A stretch of DNA of 64,000 bases from Bacteroides fragilis (GCF_019583405.1 NZ_SZUU01000003.1:1-64000); one strand, 5' to 3'; counted from the stretch's first letter, positions 8,029 through 18,303 are shown. Notes: generated from the letters alone by a model not told the origin. A program made the numbers and translations.

Positions 8029-8313
8029 TTATTGATTTTGAGAGTTAATAATTACTTTGTCTAATTCGCTATAAATAGCGGTTTTTACCACTGCGAGTAT
8101 CGGAGCCGGATCAACGTAATTTCGAATGATATTTGCACCTTGTTCGTCAACTTCAATCTCGCCCTCTTTATATATCCGTTGGGCAAATTCCAGTTCACCC
8201 AGATCGGGGGTATTACAGTAAATTGTATTTCCCACTGTTTTAGCTACGTCGAACTCTTCTATTTCTCCGTCGATAGCCGTTTGTACTTTTAGTTTTCTAA
8301 AATTGATCTTCAT
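8029..8313 (-). CDS. Phage protein of unknown function, downstream of the fibre gene
   Basis: A 94-residue acidic protein (KINFRKLKVQTAIDG, GEIEVDEQGANIIRNYV) with no recognised domain, co-directional with the fibre gene and 3 bp from the next gene. A tail accessory role is a guess from position. Confidence 0.6.
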   Translation of the reverse strand: MKINFRKLKVQTAIDGEIEEFDVAKTVGNTIYCNTPDLGELEFAQRIYKEGEIEVDEQGANIIRNYVDPAPILAVVKTAIYSELDKVIINSQNQ

Positions 8314-8358
8314 ACTCTATTTTTAATTTATAATTATAATCTTCGCTTACAATGGTAT

Positions 8359-11300
8359 TTACCAAACGTTGCGCCCTACAACGAATACACGGAATGCACA
8401 ATCACGGGGGCCTTTATTTGAATCAAGCATTAAAACCTCAAAATAAGAATTGTTTTGCGTTTCTACCTGACCGAATACCCAGCCATAACCGCCCAATCCC
8501 TGTACTAAGACAGCGTACTGCGGATGCTTCAGGCTGTGGTATATCCTGTATTTCCCTGTAGCTATTTTTTGTGCACTGGTTAAGGTACATCCGTTGCCCC
8601 ATTCGTTCGTAACCGTACCCGCTTGATATACATATCCGGTACATAGCATTCCGGGAGCATTCCATTTTTCACTCGCACGTTGCCCAAACAGATGCGAACC
8701 GTGGCTTTGTATAGCGCTTCCTCCCTCAGAGTTGGCGATAATTTTCAATGCCTTACCGCCCTGTCCGTATGTGGAAAGTGAGAGGCAGTCTTGATTGTCA
8801 TTACGAATCTCCATTAACGGGAATCCCCCTGATGTCGGTGCACCCCCGTATTGATTAATACGCAAGAAACGTGTTCCGGAGATTTCAAGTTGTATTTTCG
8901 CGTCTGCTACATTACGGGAATATATGGCATTGTTTTTAATCTGCCATCCGCCAAGATAAGCACCATCAGTTACCGTAAGGTTTCCCGTTGTGATTCGCTG
9001 TGCTGAAAATGCCTGTGCAACCACTTCCGCCGCTTCAATCACATTGGCAGACAGTTTGCCGTTTGCGTTGATGGCGGCTGTCTGCTGACCTGCGTTATTT
9101 TGAAAGAGAACGTTGTCTGACTTCAAAACGATCTTTCTGGACGTGATGTTGATTCCGGTTTCGACTAAGCCGTTTTGGGTGGCGGTGACACGACCGTCTA
9201 CTGCGTTGGCTTTGCTGTTCGCTGTGCCTGCTAATGAATTGGCGGCTTCAGCTTTGCCATTGGCTGTGCCTGCTAATGAATTGGCGGAATTTGCCGTTTG
9301 TTCTACTACGCTTAATTTTGCGTGGTCTGAACTTAGAGTTAACTCAGCCGCACTTAATCGCCTACCTTGATCGTCCACTTTGTTTGCAGTTAAAGCTATG
9401 CTTTCCTGCGTCTGCTTTATTTCGGTATAGTATCCGTATGTGCGGACGGGTTCAGTTCCATCGGTGCGAACGGGAAACTTTTTCCCGTATAGTGCGGTAT
9501 AATCGGTTTGATATACATTAATAGCGTTTGGGTCTGTTTGGTCATATACTGTAACATCGTATTTAGAACCTCCTCTAATTCCCATTACACACGTAGAACT
9601 TTCGGTTATTTGTCCCAAGTCAACAACTATCGGTCCTGTACTCCACGCTCTCGTATAGTCAAAGATATTAGTTATTGCAGGTAACGAACCCCAACCCGAA
9701 CCGGACATTTCAAACGTTAAGTTCATAGAGAAACCGCCTTCGTGTGTACCGTATGAAGGCTTCCCGTATCCTGCATCAAGCGGTCTACTTATTTCAACCT
9801 TTGATTTATGGTAAGTTTGCATAGATATAATCAACGGGAAAAATTTATTATTATCCCACCCGGTTAAATCTATCTGCTTTGTAACGTGACGATCTGTTGT
9901 ATTTTTTAATACGTTAACATCTCCTACTACCGAATTTATGCTGCTTTCGGTCTGTGTGACACGTGAAGCAAGTCCGGTAACACGTCCATCAACGGTATTT
10001 ATCTTTTCAACGGTGGATGTTATCTTACCTTCGACTACACTAATTTGACTATTGGTATATTCAGCACCTTTGTAAACTGCATCCTGAAAATTGGGACTCC
10101 ATGCGGTTGCTATTTCACCCGCCTCTACTTTGAAGTCTTTCACATATATATAAGCCCATGAAATATTCTCTATATCAACAAAATTATATATGTTGCTTTG
10201 AGCTTCCGTATTGTTTGTAGCATTAAAAGTGTGTTTAAAGTACTTCCACTGATTATCAGTTGTTGCCCTAATGGTGAATTTGTCTACCGAATCGCAAACA
10301 TCAATTGTAATTCCAGGATTTGAGCTTTGAGAGCCTTTAATCCATCCGGAAACAGTGTATTTACCGGGTATCGGTGGAATTATATTGGGTATTCTGATTG
10401 AGCTATTTCCCGATTGTGCACCAACCAAACAGAATCCATGCTCAGAAAGGAGTCTTTCAACTATTTGAGGTGCTTCTCTTAACGTGTTAAGCTGTGAACT
10501 TGTGTAGCTATACAAATTGTTAGCACCTATACCCAAATTTTCCACCTTAGTTTTAACGGATAGTTCAATTTTCCCGTCAACGGCAAGTATCTGTGTATCG
10601 GTGTACTTTTTTGACTCAGTGAAAGAGTCTTTCGGTGCGGGCTTCCATCCGGTCGCTGTGTCTCCTATTTCTATTTGAAAGTTATTGATTCGGCAAACAG
10701 TACTACCGCCTAACTGTATGTACGCTGTAATATCGGTATCTAAACTATCCTCTATGTCATCGGGGACTTTGATAGTATGAACATACCTACCTTTGTCAGT
10801 CGTGGGACTGGTAGAATCAACATACTTAAATGCGCCGATATAGTAATATTGGGATGTGCCCGACTTATAAATAGCTTTTTCAAGTCCGAATCTTTGTGAT
10901 GATCCCATCTTTAAATTGCTATACGCATAGTCGAACGAGATTGTCAAGGTTTTGCCTTTTAAGTCCGTCCACGCTTTCGATAACTGAAACGTATATTGTG
11001 CGCTTGATCCATCCAATGCCTGTTGGGATTGTAACATCAGGTTCTCACCTCCGATATTCAATTTTCTTTCAGTTGCAGACGGTATCCAATTAGCTACGCC
11101 CACACTACCCTCGGTAATTACAGCCCATTTAATGTATGTTCCCGTTGATTCCTGTTGTGGAAACTTATAGAAGTAGAAATATGCCCCATCCGGATTAATG
11201 GGCGTTATAGGCTGCGAAAGTACCATTTCTTCTGCGCTTTTCGGCAAAGAGCCTATCCATCCGTACGAAGGATTATTATACGCCCTGATAACATCTGAGT

Positions 11301-12864
11301 CCGCACACTTATAGCACACAGTAAGGGTATAGGTTTTGCCTACTTCTAAATGAACATCATACTTATACGCTCCCATTTGATAGGGGTTAGCATTTAGTTT
11401 GTGGTTAGAGTCGTAAAGCAGATTAACGTCCGCTACTTTCATACTACGTATGGCAAGCTCGATCTTTCCCGGTATAGCCGCTAACTCGGTAGAAATATTA
11501 CTAAACTCCTGTTCGATGCTCTTTCCATTTCTCAGAATGAAAATACCTTTCAGGAAACAGTTCATCGCATACAGGCCGTATCCGGAGGGCTGGAAGTCAG
11601 CCGGAAAGTCTGTATCCGTCATGCCATCGAGACAGCCCAAAATCACTTTGTTCTTTCCGGCCAAAGACGTGGAGTTTACCCCGTCCAGTACAGAAATGCG
11701 CGGTTTGCCATCTTCCGAAGCGGTGAGATACAAAATACCCTGTCTGTTTGGATTCGTGAGGTTGCCCATCTGAACCAGATCATCACCAACGGCCGGAGTT
11801 GTACCATTGGGAAAAACGGATTTAAGTATAAGAATCGAATCATCATTAACCGAGGCAACCGGAACCCAATAGTATTTAACGTGCCCGGATGTGTAGACCT
11901 GACAACGTACCAAGTCATCAGCGACAAACATCATGTCGCCCTCTATACCTAAAACATAGTAAGCCGGATCGCCGGACGTTTCCGAAACGGACTTAACACG
12001 CCCGTTAGCGGATGAAATCACCAGACCGCCGTTAACCGCACGAACTTTCGAAATGATAAGTTCAAAAATGGTCATGGCCTTACGGACTACGGCATTATCA
12101 ATTTCAAGGTTCCAATCCCCATTGATAGCCTTGTATAGCTTCATCCCTTCACCCATCAGTCCGGGAATGAATCTCTCCGAGCTAATAAAGTCCTTGACTA
12201 TAGTTTGAAACAGGGTTGCGACATGCTCAACATTCAGATCGTATGTTTTTGCAAGTGCCTGAACGAGTAAATTTAAAGTATGCGTGTCACCTTTAGCCCA
12301 AATATCCTCGCCTGTTGAAATATTCCCTTCCGAATGGAGTGTGCCAACACTGGCCGATCCGGTTACTTCCAATGTAGCGGCTTTAACTTTCATCCGGGCA
12401 ACTAAAGATTGTAATTCCGCGTCGCCACTTTCATTGATAAACGTAAGATCATTACCAATCAACAGACCTTTCAAAAAAGTGATCGTTTCGGCTGCTGTAT
12501 CCGCTTTTACTTTACTCAGGTAAACATCATCCAACTTCTTCAAAGCCTCTTTAATCGCTGCATCAATCTCTTTTAAAGTGCGCTTTGAAGAGAGTGCATT
12601 ATCATCGGTTAACTCTGTGGCGGTATCCGATTCGGCAATGATACGCGAACGAATCTCTAACAGCGTTCGGAGTGATGACAGTACGTTGCTATCGGTAAAC
12701 GACTTTGTGTCGGTAGCCTTTACAATGTCAACCGAAGCGCCTCCACCGCCTCCGCCGTTAACAGCAACGCCGCCAATCGTCCGGGTGATAACAGCCCCGG
12801 CCGGATAGTTCTTTGACCGGGGCTTTGCGGGTATGGATGTAGTTTTAATATCTACCATTTTCAA
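8359..12864 (-). CDS. Giant tail fibre / receptor-binding protein with repeated carbohydrate-binding-like modules
   Basis: At 1501 residues this is the largest phage protein. It starts with a linker containing a run of six glycines (about 34-40). It has repeated coiled-coil-prone segments (ITSTVEKINTVDGRVTGLAS, and AANSLAGTANGKAEAANSLA with near repeats) and at least three jelly-roll-like modules that open with xNLxxxS and end with GTATGWKPA, ATAWSP or VANWIPSA, as in CBM4/9-like folds. The C-terminal about 200 residues look like a receptor-binding head. Likely target is capsule or another cell-surface glycan. It overlaps the tail-tip gene by 20 bp. Confidence 0.8.
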   Translation of the reverse strand: MKMVDIKTTSIPAKPRSKNYPAGAVITRTIGGVAVNGGGGGGASVDIVKATDTKSFTDSNVLSSLRTLLEIRSRIIAESDTATELTDDNALSSKRTLKEIDAAIKEALKKLDDVYLSKVKADTAAETITFLKGLLIGNDLTFINESGDAELQSLVARMKVKAATLEVTGSASVGTLHSEGNISTGEDIWAKGDTHTLNLLVQALAKTYDLNVEHVATLFQTIVKDFISSERFIPGLMGEGMKLYKAINGDWNLEIDNAVVRKAMTIFELIISKVRAVNGGLVISSANGRVKSVSETSGDPAYYVLGIEGDMMFVADDLVRCQVYTSGHVKYYWVPVASVNDDSILILKSVFPNGTTPAVGDDLVQMGNLTNPNRQGILYLTASEDGKPRISVLDGVNSTSLAGKNKVILGCLDGMTDTDFPADFQPSGYGLYAMNCFLKGIFILRNGKSIEQEFSNISTELAAIPGKIELAIRSMKVADVNLLYDSNHKLNANPYQMGAYKYDVHLEVGKTYTLTVCYKCADSDVIRAYNNPSYGWIGSLPKSAEEMVLSQPITPINPDGAYFYFYKFPQQESTGTYIKWAVITEGSVGVANWIPSATERKLNIGGENLMLQSQQALDGSSAQYTFQLSKAWTDLKGKTLTISFDYAYSNLKMGSSQRFGLEKAIYKSGTSQYYYIGAFKYVDSTSPTTDKGRYVHTIKVPDDIEDSLDTDITAYIQLGGSTVCRINNFQIEIGDTATGWKPAPKDSFTESKKYTDTQILAVDGKIELSVKTKVENLGIGANNLYSYTSSQLNTLREAPQIVERLLSEHGFCLVGAQSGNSSIRIPNIIPPIPGKYTVSGWIKGSQSSNPGITIDVCDSVDKFTIRATTDNQWKYFKHTFNATNNTEAQSNIYNFVDIENISWAYIYVKDFKVEAGEIATAWSPNFQDAVYKGAEYTNSQISVVEGKITSTVEKINTVDGRVTGLASRVTQTESSINSVVGDVNVLKNTTDRHVTKQIDLTGWDNNKFFPLIISMQTYHKSKVEISRPLDAGYGKPSYGTHEGGFSMNLTFEMSGSGWGSLPAITNIFDYTRAWSTGPIVVDLGQITESSTCVMGIRGGSKYDVTVYDQTDPNAINVYQTDYTALYGKKFPVRTDGTEPVRTYGYYTEIKQTQESIALTANKVDDQGRRLSAAELTLSSDHAKLSVVEQTANSANSLAGTANGKAEAANSLAGTANSKANAVDGRVTATQNGLVETGINITSRKIVLKSDNVLFQNNAGQQTAAINANGKLSANVIEAAEVVAQAFSAQRITTGNLTVTDGAYLGGWQIKNNAIYSRNVADAKIQLEISGTRFLRINQYGGAPTSGGFPLMEIRNDNQDCLSLSTYGQGGKALKIIANSEGGSAIQSHGSHLFGQRASEKWNAPGMLCTGYVYQAGTVTNEWGNGCTLTSAQKIATGKYRIYHSLKHPQYAVLVQGLGGYGWVFGQVETQNNSYFEVLMLDSNKGPRDCAFRVFVVGRNVW

Positions 12865-14908
12865 TCATCTTACAATTAAACTGATTCATCGCGAAGTCAA
12901 TTGTACCGCCCGTGATCGTAAACCGTTTGTTTGGCTGAAACTTATCGGTTATAGTTGTGATAGGCGTAATTGCTTCGTCATCTACCAGTATTTGCGTAAG
13001 TTTGAATTTGGTAGCTCCGTACTGATTAATGATGCGCCGGATTAAATGCTCTTCCGGCCGGACTAACTTCTGTTCAATAGAAGAATAGAGGTTATCGGTT
13101 AGGTAATTATCACCTAACATTACTTTCGAATAGCACGCCCCATCATTGTTATAGCTGGATATTTTAAACTCGATTTCGTCTAATTCGTTAATGTAGCCTT
13201 CGTTAACGACGTTTTCATAATAACGGTCTATGCTGCTGTTAGATATAAGCTTTTCTTCATCTGGTTTTTGATATACGATCTTAAAGTCTTTCACAAGAAC
13301 TCCGCCGGCGCTAAAACTTTTTCCGACGGGCATCAATAGAGTAAACTCAAAATCACCTTGCAAAACTCTATCAATGGAGACTATCACGCCGCTTATTCCG
13401 GTGTAAGGCATTGATAACGTTTTTTGGTTTTCTATTGAGACATAATCTTGCTTTGCTTCAACTCTCTCAGGTTTCAATTTAAATGCGTATTCTGGATTTT
13501 GCGCCCATGTATTTTTTTGTCCTGCATCTGGCCTGAGACTTCCATAATACATATCACCGATACGTATTTGGGCATAAAGAACGTCTGAAACAGAACTATT
13601 ATCCCATGGTATCATATCATCAGAATTAATAAACTTATAGCTCCCTGATATACAAAATATTCCGTTTGAGTATATAGCAGAAGCACCTTTGGTGGTCATT
13701 ACTTTGCACGTACTTAGTGGCCCGGCTTCATAACGTTCTTTAGGCCTTCTTATTTGAATTACGTTTGTAAATGAATAGTCGGTTATTTCAGGAATCCAAT
13801 TGCCATTTAAATCCTTATTTTGTTTATATGTGCAATATTTCATGGGAATAGCCCCTTCAAATGTGTGTGCTATATCTTTGTATTTTTGCAAATCATCAAC
13901 TTTTATCGTTAGACCTTCTTTGAATACTACCGTTTCCCACTGATTAGGGATAAGAAACACTCTGTGGCAAACTTGATTTTTATCATTTGAATTATCAAGT
14001 ACTTTTAAAATTTGCATTTCTTCAAATCGATCTTCTGGTAATAAGTTTCCTACCGGATAATTACTGTTTTTTACAATAGCCTTATTGTAACCTCCCAGAA
14101 TATCAAGTGTATGATCCGCACCGATAAAGCCGACATTTTGCACACTAACAACGTTTCCGGATTCAAATGTATAAGATGAAAAATTAGGAACATATTTATA
14201 ATAGTCTCCACGGTGATCTGCATCTACAAAGTATAATGCACCTTTGTAGTCAACGCAAGTCCAGTTCAGGAACTTGCATAGTTCTTCAATCACCTCTTTT
14301 AGAGTCATGGGTTTATCATCTTCATCGAAGAAGTTTTGTTCACTAATTGTCATGCTCTGTAAGATGTTTGTATTTGCATTATAATCTGCCAAATTTTTGG
14401 CGTAAACATGTGGAATATATATAGCCGAATAAGAGCCGCGAGACTCTAAGACGCAACGAGTCAATAATTCCCACAGTGAAATAAATCCTTTGTCCGTTTC
14501 GTTTTTTAATTTATAGTTGATATACTCTAATGTATTCATTGCAGATACGCACTGAATTTCTAAATCAAATTTGTTGGAAGTGTAATCCTGAGTATATAAT
14601 TCAGGGGTAACGAATCCAGTCCAAACAATTTTATTACCTTGCTTGAAGTTAACGCGGTACTGCTGATATCCGGTCGAGTATAGGCTTTGCAAGTAGTCGT
14701 TTCCTACCACTCTAATGGTAGCTGTAGAAAAACGGGTAGGAACATAAAGAAAGTCATCATCCGCAATTTCTACAGAAAAAGGAGCGTCGCCGCTCCCTGT
14801 TAACTCAGCAACTCTTCCTGTATAGTCCTCTTTCTGAATCTCTACTGTATAGTTATCTTCTTTCCGTGATCGAAAGTATAGTGTATATATTGTGCCGTAA
14901 TTCATCAT
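12845..14908 (-). CDS. Phage distal tail / hub protein (687 aa)
   Basis: Lies between tape measure and fibre, the usual slot of distal tail and hub proteins. The N-terminal part (LYFRSRKEDNYTVEIQKEDY, then VGNDYLQSLYSTG and IVWTGFVTPE) resembles the opening of hub proteins in Bacteroides phages. The middle (about 120-250) may be a baseplate-hub fold; the rest is beta-rich. Specific function is inferred from position. It overlaps both neighbours. Confidence 0.65.
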   Translation of the reverse strand: MMNYGTIYTLYFRSRKEDNYTVEIQKEDYTGRVAELTGSGDAPFSVEIADDDFLYVPTRFSTATIRVVGNDYLQSLYSTGYQQYRVNFKQGNKIVWTGFVTPELYTQDYTSNKFDLEIQCVSAMNTLEYINYKLKNETDKGFISLWELLTRCVLESRGSYSAIYIPHVYAKNLADYNANTNILQSMTISEQNFFDEDDKPMTLKEVIEELCKFLNWTCVDYKGALYFVDADHRGDYYKYVPNFSSYTFESGNVVSVQNVGFIGADHTLDILGGYNKAIVKNSNYPVGNLLPEDRFEEMQILKVLDNSNDKNQVCHRVFLIPNQWETVVFKEGLTIKVDDLQKYKDIAHTFEGAIPMKYCTYKQNKDLNGNWIPEITDYSFTNVIQIRRPKERYEAGPLSTCKVMTTKGASAIYSNGIFCISGSYKFINSDDMIPWDNSSVSDVLYAQIRIGDMYYGSLRPDAGQKNTWAQNPEYAFKLKPERVEAKQDYVSIENQKTLSMPYTGISGVIVSIDRVLQGDFEFTLLMPVGKSFSAGGVLVKDFKIVYQKPDEEKLISNSSIDRYYENVVNEGYINELDEIEFKISSYNNDGACYSKVMLGDNYLTDNLYSSIEQKLVRPEEHLIRRIINQYGATKFKLTQILVDDEAITPITTITDKFQPNKRFTITGGTIDFAMNQFNCKMIENGRY

Positions 14909-17115
14909 AATTTTTTTCCAGTTTTCTTCATGTAGTTTTTTAGTTGTAAAAAAATGGTATCGCCTCTTAGTATCCAGTCGCCAGATACATCAATTCTGCG
15001 ATCATTCTCAGAGGGTGAGATTATGCCTGCCAGATGACCGGAAGGTAGTGAAATGTTGGGGTGGCTAATATTCAATCCAGTATTGAGCATTTTAAATAAG
15101 TTCGCTTGTTGTGAACCATTCAAAATCATTTCACCGCTATTTAGCATTGCAGGAACTTTATCACCTGCAAACGAAATTCCGGGAACGATACCGCCGTTTG
15201 CAAATTTGGGAATACTTGCCATTGCGGCAATTATCGCTGCAACCCCAGCAACCCCCATTGCAATACCGACGAATGGAATACCTGCATGTGCTTTTAGTGC
15301 CTCTGAACCAGCCGCCAAAGTATTTGCGGATGCGCTTTTAGTAGCGGAAGCGGCCTCTATTTCGTTAGCCGTAGACATTTCTAAGATTTTTGGGATAGCT
15401 TGTGCTATAGTTCCTATTAGGCTGCTGCCCCACTGCAAAACAGATGCAGTATTGCTATCAAACAGGCCGGATAAGCTGCCCATAACATTACTTACATCTC
15501 CTAAAGAGTCAGCATACTGCTGATTTAAATCAATATCCTCTTTTTTTATTGGAGATTCGAACTTGGGCAACTTCATGTTTCCGATTTCTTTCCTTAAATC
15601 AAATGAACCCTGTTTTTTACTACCTGCATTGTTTTGATAGGCAGCATAGATATGACCTGTCACATCTGATTCTTTCTGCATGGAACGAAGTTCTTTCAAT
15701 GTACTTTTTAGCTTGCCGATCTGAGATTGAATAAATGCTTGCTGCTCCTCATCTGTTGCTTTTGATAATGCGTTCTGTCTTTCTGCAATCATTTCACTAT
15801 ACATGCTTTCCAGCTTGGCAAACTCTGTACCGGAATCGGAGTAAATCTTGGCTATATCCGGAACTTTAGAGGCTGGCAATAACAATTCACCATCTTTCAT
15901 TTCGCCGTGCTTGCCTTTGAATACATCACCATCGATCTGCATTTTTAGGCTTATTCTCTTTTGTTCAAGTTCATTTATTGTGGCCTGAATAGTGGCGCGT
16001 GTCTGCCTATCTGCAGAACTTGCAAGAGTTTTGTTTAACTCCGTTATCTGGGCATCATACCATGAAAGAGTATCCTTTAAGGGCTTTTTTTCTTCGTCTT
16101 CTTTTGGATTCTTTTTAGGTTTATTGACTCTATCCCGAACCCTATCAAATGTTTTCTTATCATTGGCAAGTTCCTGATTTATTTGTTTGTACTCTTTTCC
16201 CAACTGTACCGCTTTGATCAATTCTTCATCTTTCCATTTTACAATAGCCTGTTGAAACAAAATAGCATCCTTATATTCCTTATTGAGTTCGGCTTGCTTA
16301 GAAGCTATAAAATCATTAAGAGATGTCCTATCTTTTGCTTCTTTTGACTCCGGAAATGCCCAGTCTGCAAGCCCTCCGCTTTTTTTACGCCGCTCCAATT
16401 CAGCGTATTTGATTTTATAAGTATCATACTTATTAGCCATTTCAGACTTTAGAACATCGCGTTTACTTCCGGCAACATCATAACTAAGCACCTTGGCAAA
16501 GTCTTCTAATGTCACATCGTCGGCATTTAACAGATTTCCTTCCACTAATACAGTTTTTAAAGCTGTAAGAGCATCTGAACTGACAGATGATGCCTTGTTT
16601 TTTTTATCTTCAAGAGCTTTTATCCATTCCTTTAATGCGGCCTCCCTTTGCTCTTTTGGCGCAGTACTATCCATAGCTACGCTACGAGCTTCAGCCATGG
16701 CAGCATTAAAATCTTCCCGAAAATAGTCGTAACTGATGCGGGCGTTTCCTAATTGATCTAATGCAGCATACGCATCTCTGGACTTGGATATTATACTATC
16801 CAATCCGCCCAGAAAATAAGTAAAATCCCCGGTAGACAAACTGGTAAAAAATTCATTTACGGATGTCTGACATGTGCGCATTTGAGCATCAAACTCATCG
16901 CTGGTTGTCTGAGAACCGCGTATCGTTTTCATAAACGCTTCGCCGGCCCCCACCGCAACACCAATTGTCCCGGCAAACTTCATTATGCCAGCCCCGGCAG
17001 TTTTTGCCATGCTGGAAATACCGCCTTGAAAGCTATTAACTGAACCTTTGGCCCGATTCAAATTTGCGTCAAAGTCATTCGTTTTAAGTAATAGTCGTGT
17101 TATTATATCAGACAT
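14905..17115 (-). CDS. Tail tape measure protein
   Basis: A 736-residue protein with long alpha-helical charged stretches (about 230-480) and a hydrophobic Ala/Gly-rich C-terminal part (FVGIAMGVAGVAAIIAAMAS), followed by FANGGIVPG and a region resembling other phage tape measures (MLNSGEMILNGSQQ). It sets tail length; by the usual 0.15 nm per residue rule the tail would be near 110 nm. It overlaps the upstream chaperone by 8 bp. Confidence 0.88.
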   Translation of the reverse strand: MSDIITRLLLKTNDFDANLNRAKGSVNSFQGGISSMAKTAGAGIMKFAGTIGVAVGAGEAFMKTIRGSQTTSDEFDAQMRTCQTSVNEFFTSLSTGDFTYFLGGLDSIISKSRDAYAALDQLGNARISYDYFREDFNAAMAEARSVAMDSTAPKEQREAALKEWIKALEDKKNKASSVSSDALTALKTVLVEGNLLNADDVTLEDFAKVLSYDVAGSKRDVLKSEMANKYDTYKIKYAELERRKKSGGLADWAFPESKEAKDRTSLNDFIASKQAELNKEYKDAILFQQAIVKWKDEELIKAVQLGKEYKQINQELANDKKTFDRVRDRVNKPKKNPKEDEEKKPLKDTLSWYDAQITELNKTLASSADRQTRATIQATINELEQKRISLKMQIDGDVFKGKHGEMKDGELLLPASKVPDIAKIYSDSGTEFAKLESMYSEMIAERQNALSKATDEEQQAFIQSQIGKLKSTLKELRSMQKESDVTGHIYAAYQNNAGSKKQGSFDLRKEIGNMKLPKFESPIKKEDIDLNQQYADSLGDVSNVMGSLSGLFDSNTASVLQWGSSLIGTIAQAIPKILEMSTANEIEAASATKSASANTLAAGSEALKAHAGIPFVGIAMGVAGVAAIIAAMASIPKFANGGIVPGISFAGDKVPAMLNSGEMILNGSQQANLFKMLNTGLNISHPNISLPSGHLAGIISPSENDRRIDVSGDWILRGDTIFLQLKNYMKKTGKKL

Positions 17116-17362
17116 GATTCATTTCTTTTTCGATTAGTTTTGCTTTTGCCCTCAACCGTTTCACTTCTTCATCCGTAACGGACGTGCGTTTCTTTTCGTC
17201 GTCCGCTTCATCCCATGGGAAACGAAGTATATCCGATTGCTTTAGTTGTTTTGTACTATTCGCCTGAGCGATGACATACGCAATGATCCGGGTCTGCTCC
17301 CAGCTTTCCCGGTTACGCCTGCCTAATCCCTCTAAGAAGTAGCGAACTTCTGCGAGCGTCAT
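17108..17362 (-). CDS. Second tail assembly chaperone segment (T-like), made by -1 frameshift
   Basis: The 84-codon frame from ATG 17362 is open upstream to 17452, so translation arriving from the chaperone gene by a -1 slip would read 30 further codons (including LYARVVGEGGIAPDYFLDR) and then this frame. This matches the G-GT arrangement of siphovirus tail chaperones, which bind the tape measure during assembly. The fused product would be about 211 residues. Independent initiation at 17362 is possible but no good ribosome site is seen. Confidence 0.75.
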   Translation of the reverse strand: MTLAEVRYFLEGLGRRNRESWEQTRIIAYVIAQANSTKQLKQSDILRFPWDEADDEKKRTSVTDEEVKRLRAKAKLIEKEMNHV

Positions 17363-17400
17363 CCGGTCGAGGAAATAATCAGGCGCAATACCGCCCTCAC

Positions 17401-17742
17401 CTACAACACGGGCGTAGAGTTCCCGGATACTGCACGCTTCTTCGGAGTCGTCTTTTTTTTTGTGCTATCTGCTGCCTGTTCAAGTAGTTCAATCTCTTTT
17501 ACGAAGAACTCTTTGAAAGAGAGAAACAGAGCCGGATCAGACTCGCACGCCTCTATAAATTCATCAAAAGGCATTAAGAATGTATCTTTGTTGTTTGCCA
17601 GAAGAATAGAGTAAAACAGTAGGTATTCATCCAACATCCGGCCGAATGCAAACTGCCTTCCGGTGAGATTTTCGAAGATAAAGAAGGCGCGCAATGTATA
17701 CTTTAAAATGTACTTCTGTTTTTTGATAGTGATCGTTTTCAT
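17401..17742 (-). CDS. Tail assembly chaperone (G-like)
   Basis: A 113-residue protein between tail tube and tape measure (IKKQKYILKYTLRAFFIFEN), typical of the first tail chaperone. A slippery run lies at codons 95-97. Most ribosomes would finish here at 113 residues; a fraction would shift -1 into the next frame. The last 16 residues after the slippery site (basic TTPKKRAVSGNSTPVL) are specific to the unshifted product. Confidence 0.8.
   Translation of the reverse strand: MKTITIKKQKYILKYTLRAFFIFENLTGRQFAFGRMLDEYLLFYSILLANNKDTFLMPFDEFIEACESDPALFLSFKEFFVKEIELLEQAADSTKKKTTPKKRAVSGNSTPVL
17452..17458 (-). promoter_or_regulatory. -1 ribosomal frameshift site in the tail chaperone genes
   Basis: On the minus strand the gene reads ACA AAA AAA AAG, so A-AAA-AAG is a classic X-XXY-YYZ slippery heptamer in the zero frame. 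The -1 frame from here stays open through 30 codons and joins the downstream gene in frame. Confidence 0.75.
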
Positions 17743-17764
17743 TTATGATAAGTTTATTTGTTGG

Positions 17765-17794
17765 AAAAAAGAAAAGGCGGGCTTTCCGCCCTTT
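17765..17794 (-). terminator. Terminator after the major tail protein
   Basis: On the minus strand AAAGG(G)CGG-AAAGC-CCGCCTTT forms a stem with one bulge, followed by TCTTTTTT. It lies just after the tail tube gene and probably raises tube transcript relative to downstream tail genes. Confidence 0.65.
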
Positions 17795-17800
17795 CATCAT

Positions 17801-18289
17801 TTACGCGGTCGGATCATCTACTATACCTCCATCTCCGGATACTCTGGGGTTAAGTTTTCCCGTGCCTTCGAATGTAGCGGAAAAAGTTGCTTTATCGCCA
17901 TCGGGTGCATTTAATTCCAGATTTGTAATTAAGACATTACCGGAGTAAGATGCGGCCGGAAGAGTCCAACCGGAAGAGGGAACTTCATCTGAATCCGCAT
18001 TTGCCGGAATACCGAATTTTGCTTCGATAGGCTTGCGTTTTAACATTAAGTCCAAAAGAACATCATAGCCGTTTACTTTATCGTCTGCACTGAACAGGTT
18101 TTCACTTGAACCGTTCCAAGACAATTTTTTAATGTCCTTTTCCGTCCAAATACCGGAATCTTTACTTTGCGTGTCAATCGTTTCGGCCGAAATTGACAAT
18201 TTACAGGATGTAGCCAATGCCAACGCCTTTCCGCCAACAAATAGCATGAAATCTTTTCCTAATACTGCATTTACTTTCATTGTTTTCAA
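17801..18289 (-). CDS. Major tail tube protein
   Basis: A 162-residue protein in the tail-tube position with the usual N-terminal KVNAVLGKDFMLFVGG and a C-terminal beta domain (SYSGNVLITNLELNAPDGDKATFSATFEGTGKL) seen in TP901-1-like tube proteins. It would polymerise into the tail tube. A terminator follows it. Confidence 0.82.
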   Translation of the reverse strand: MKTMKVNAVLGKDFMLFVGGKALALATSCKLSISAETIDTQSKDSGIWTEKDIKKLSWNGSSENLFSADDKVNGYDVLLDLMLKRKPIEAKFGIPANADSDEVPSSGWTLPAASYSGNVLITNLELNAPDGDKATFSATFEGTGKLNPRVSGDGGIVDDPTA

Positions 18290-18303
18290 TATTTAAATGT
18301 TAG

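Noticed and set aside
9113..9521. Plus-strand frames opposite the tail fibre repeats
   Set aside because: They mirror the repeated AANSLAGTAN segment of the fibre and explain their own internal repeats.
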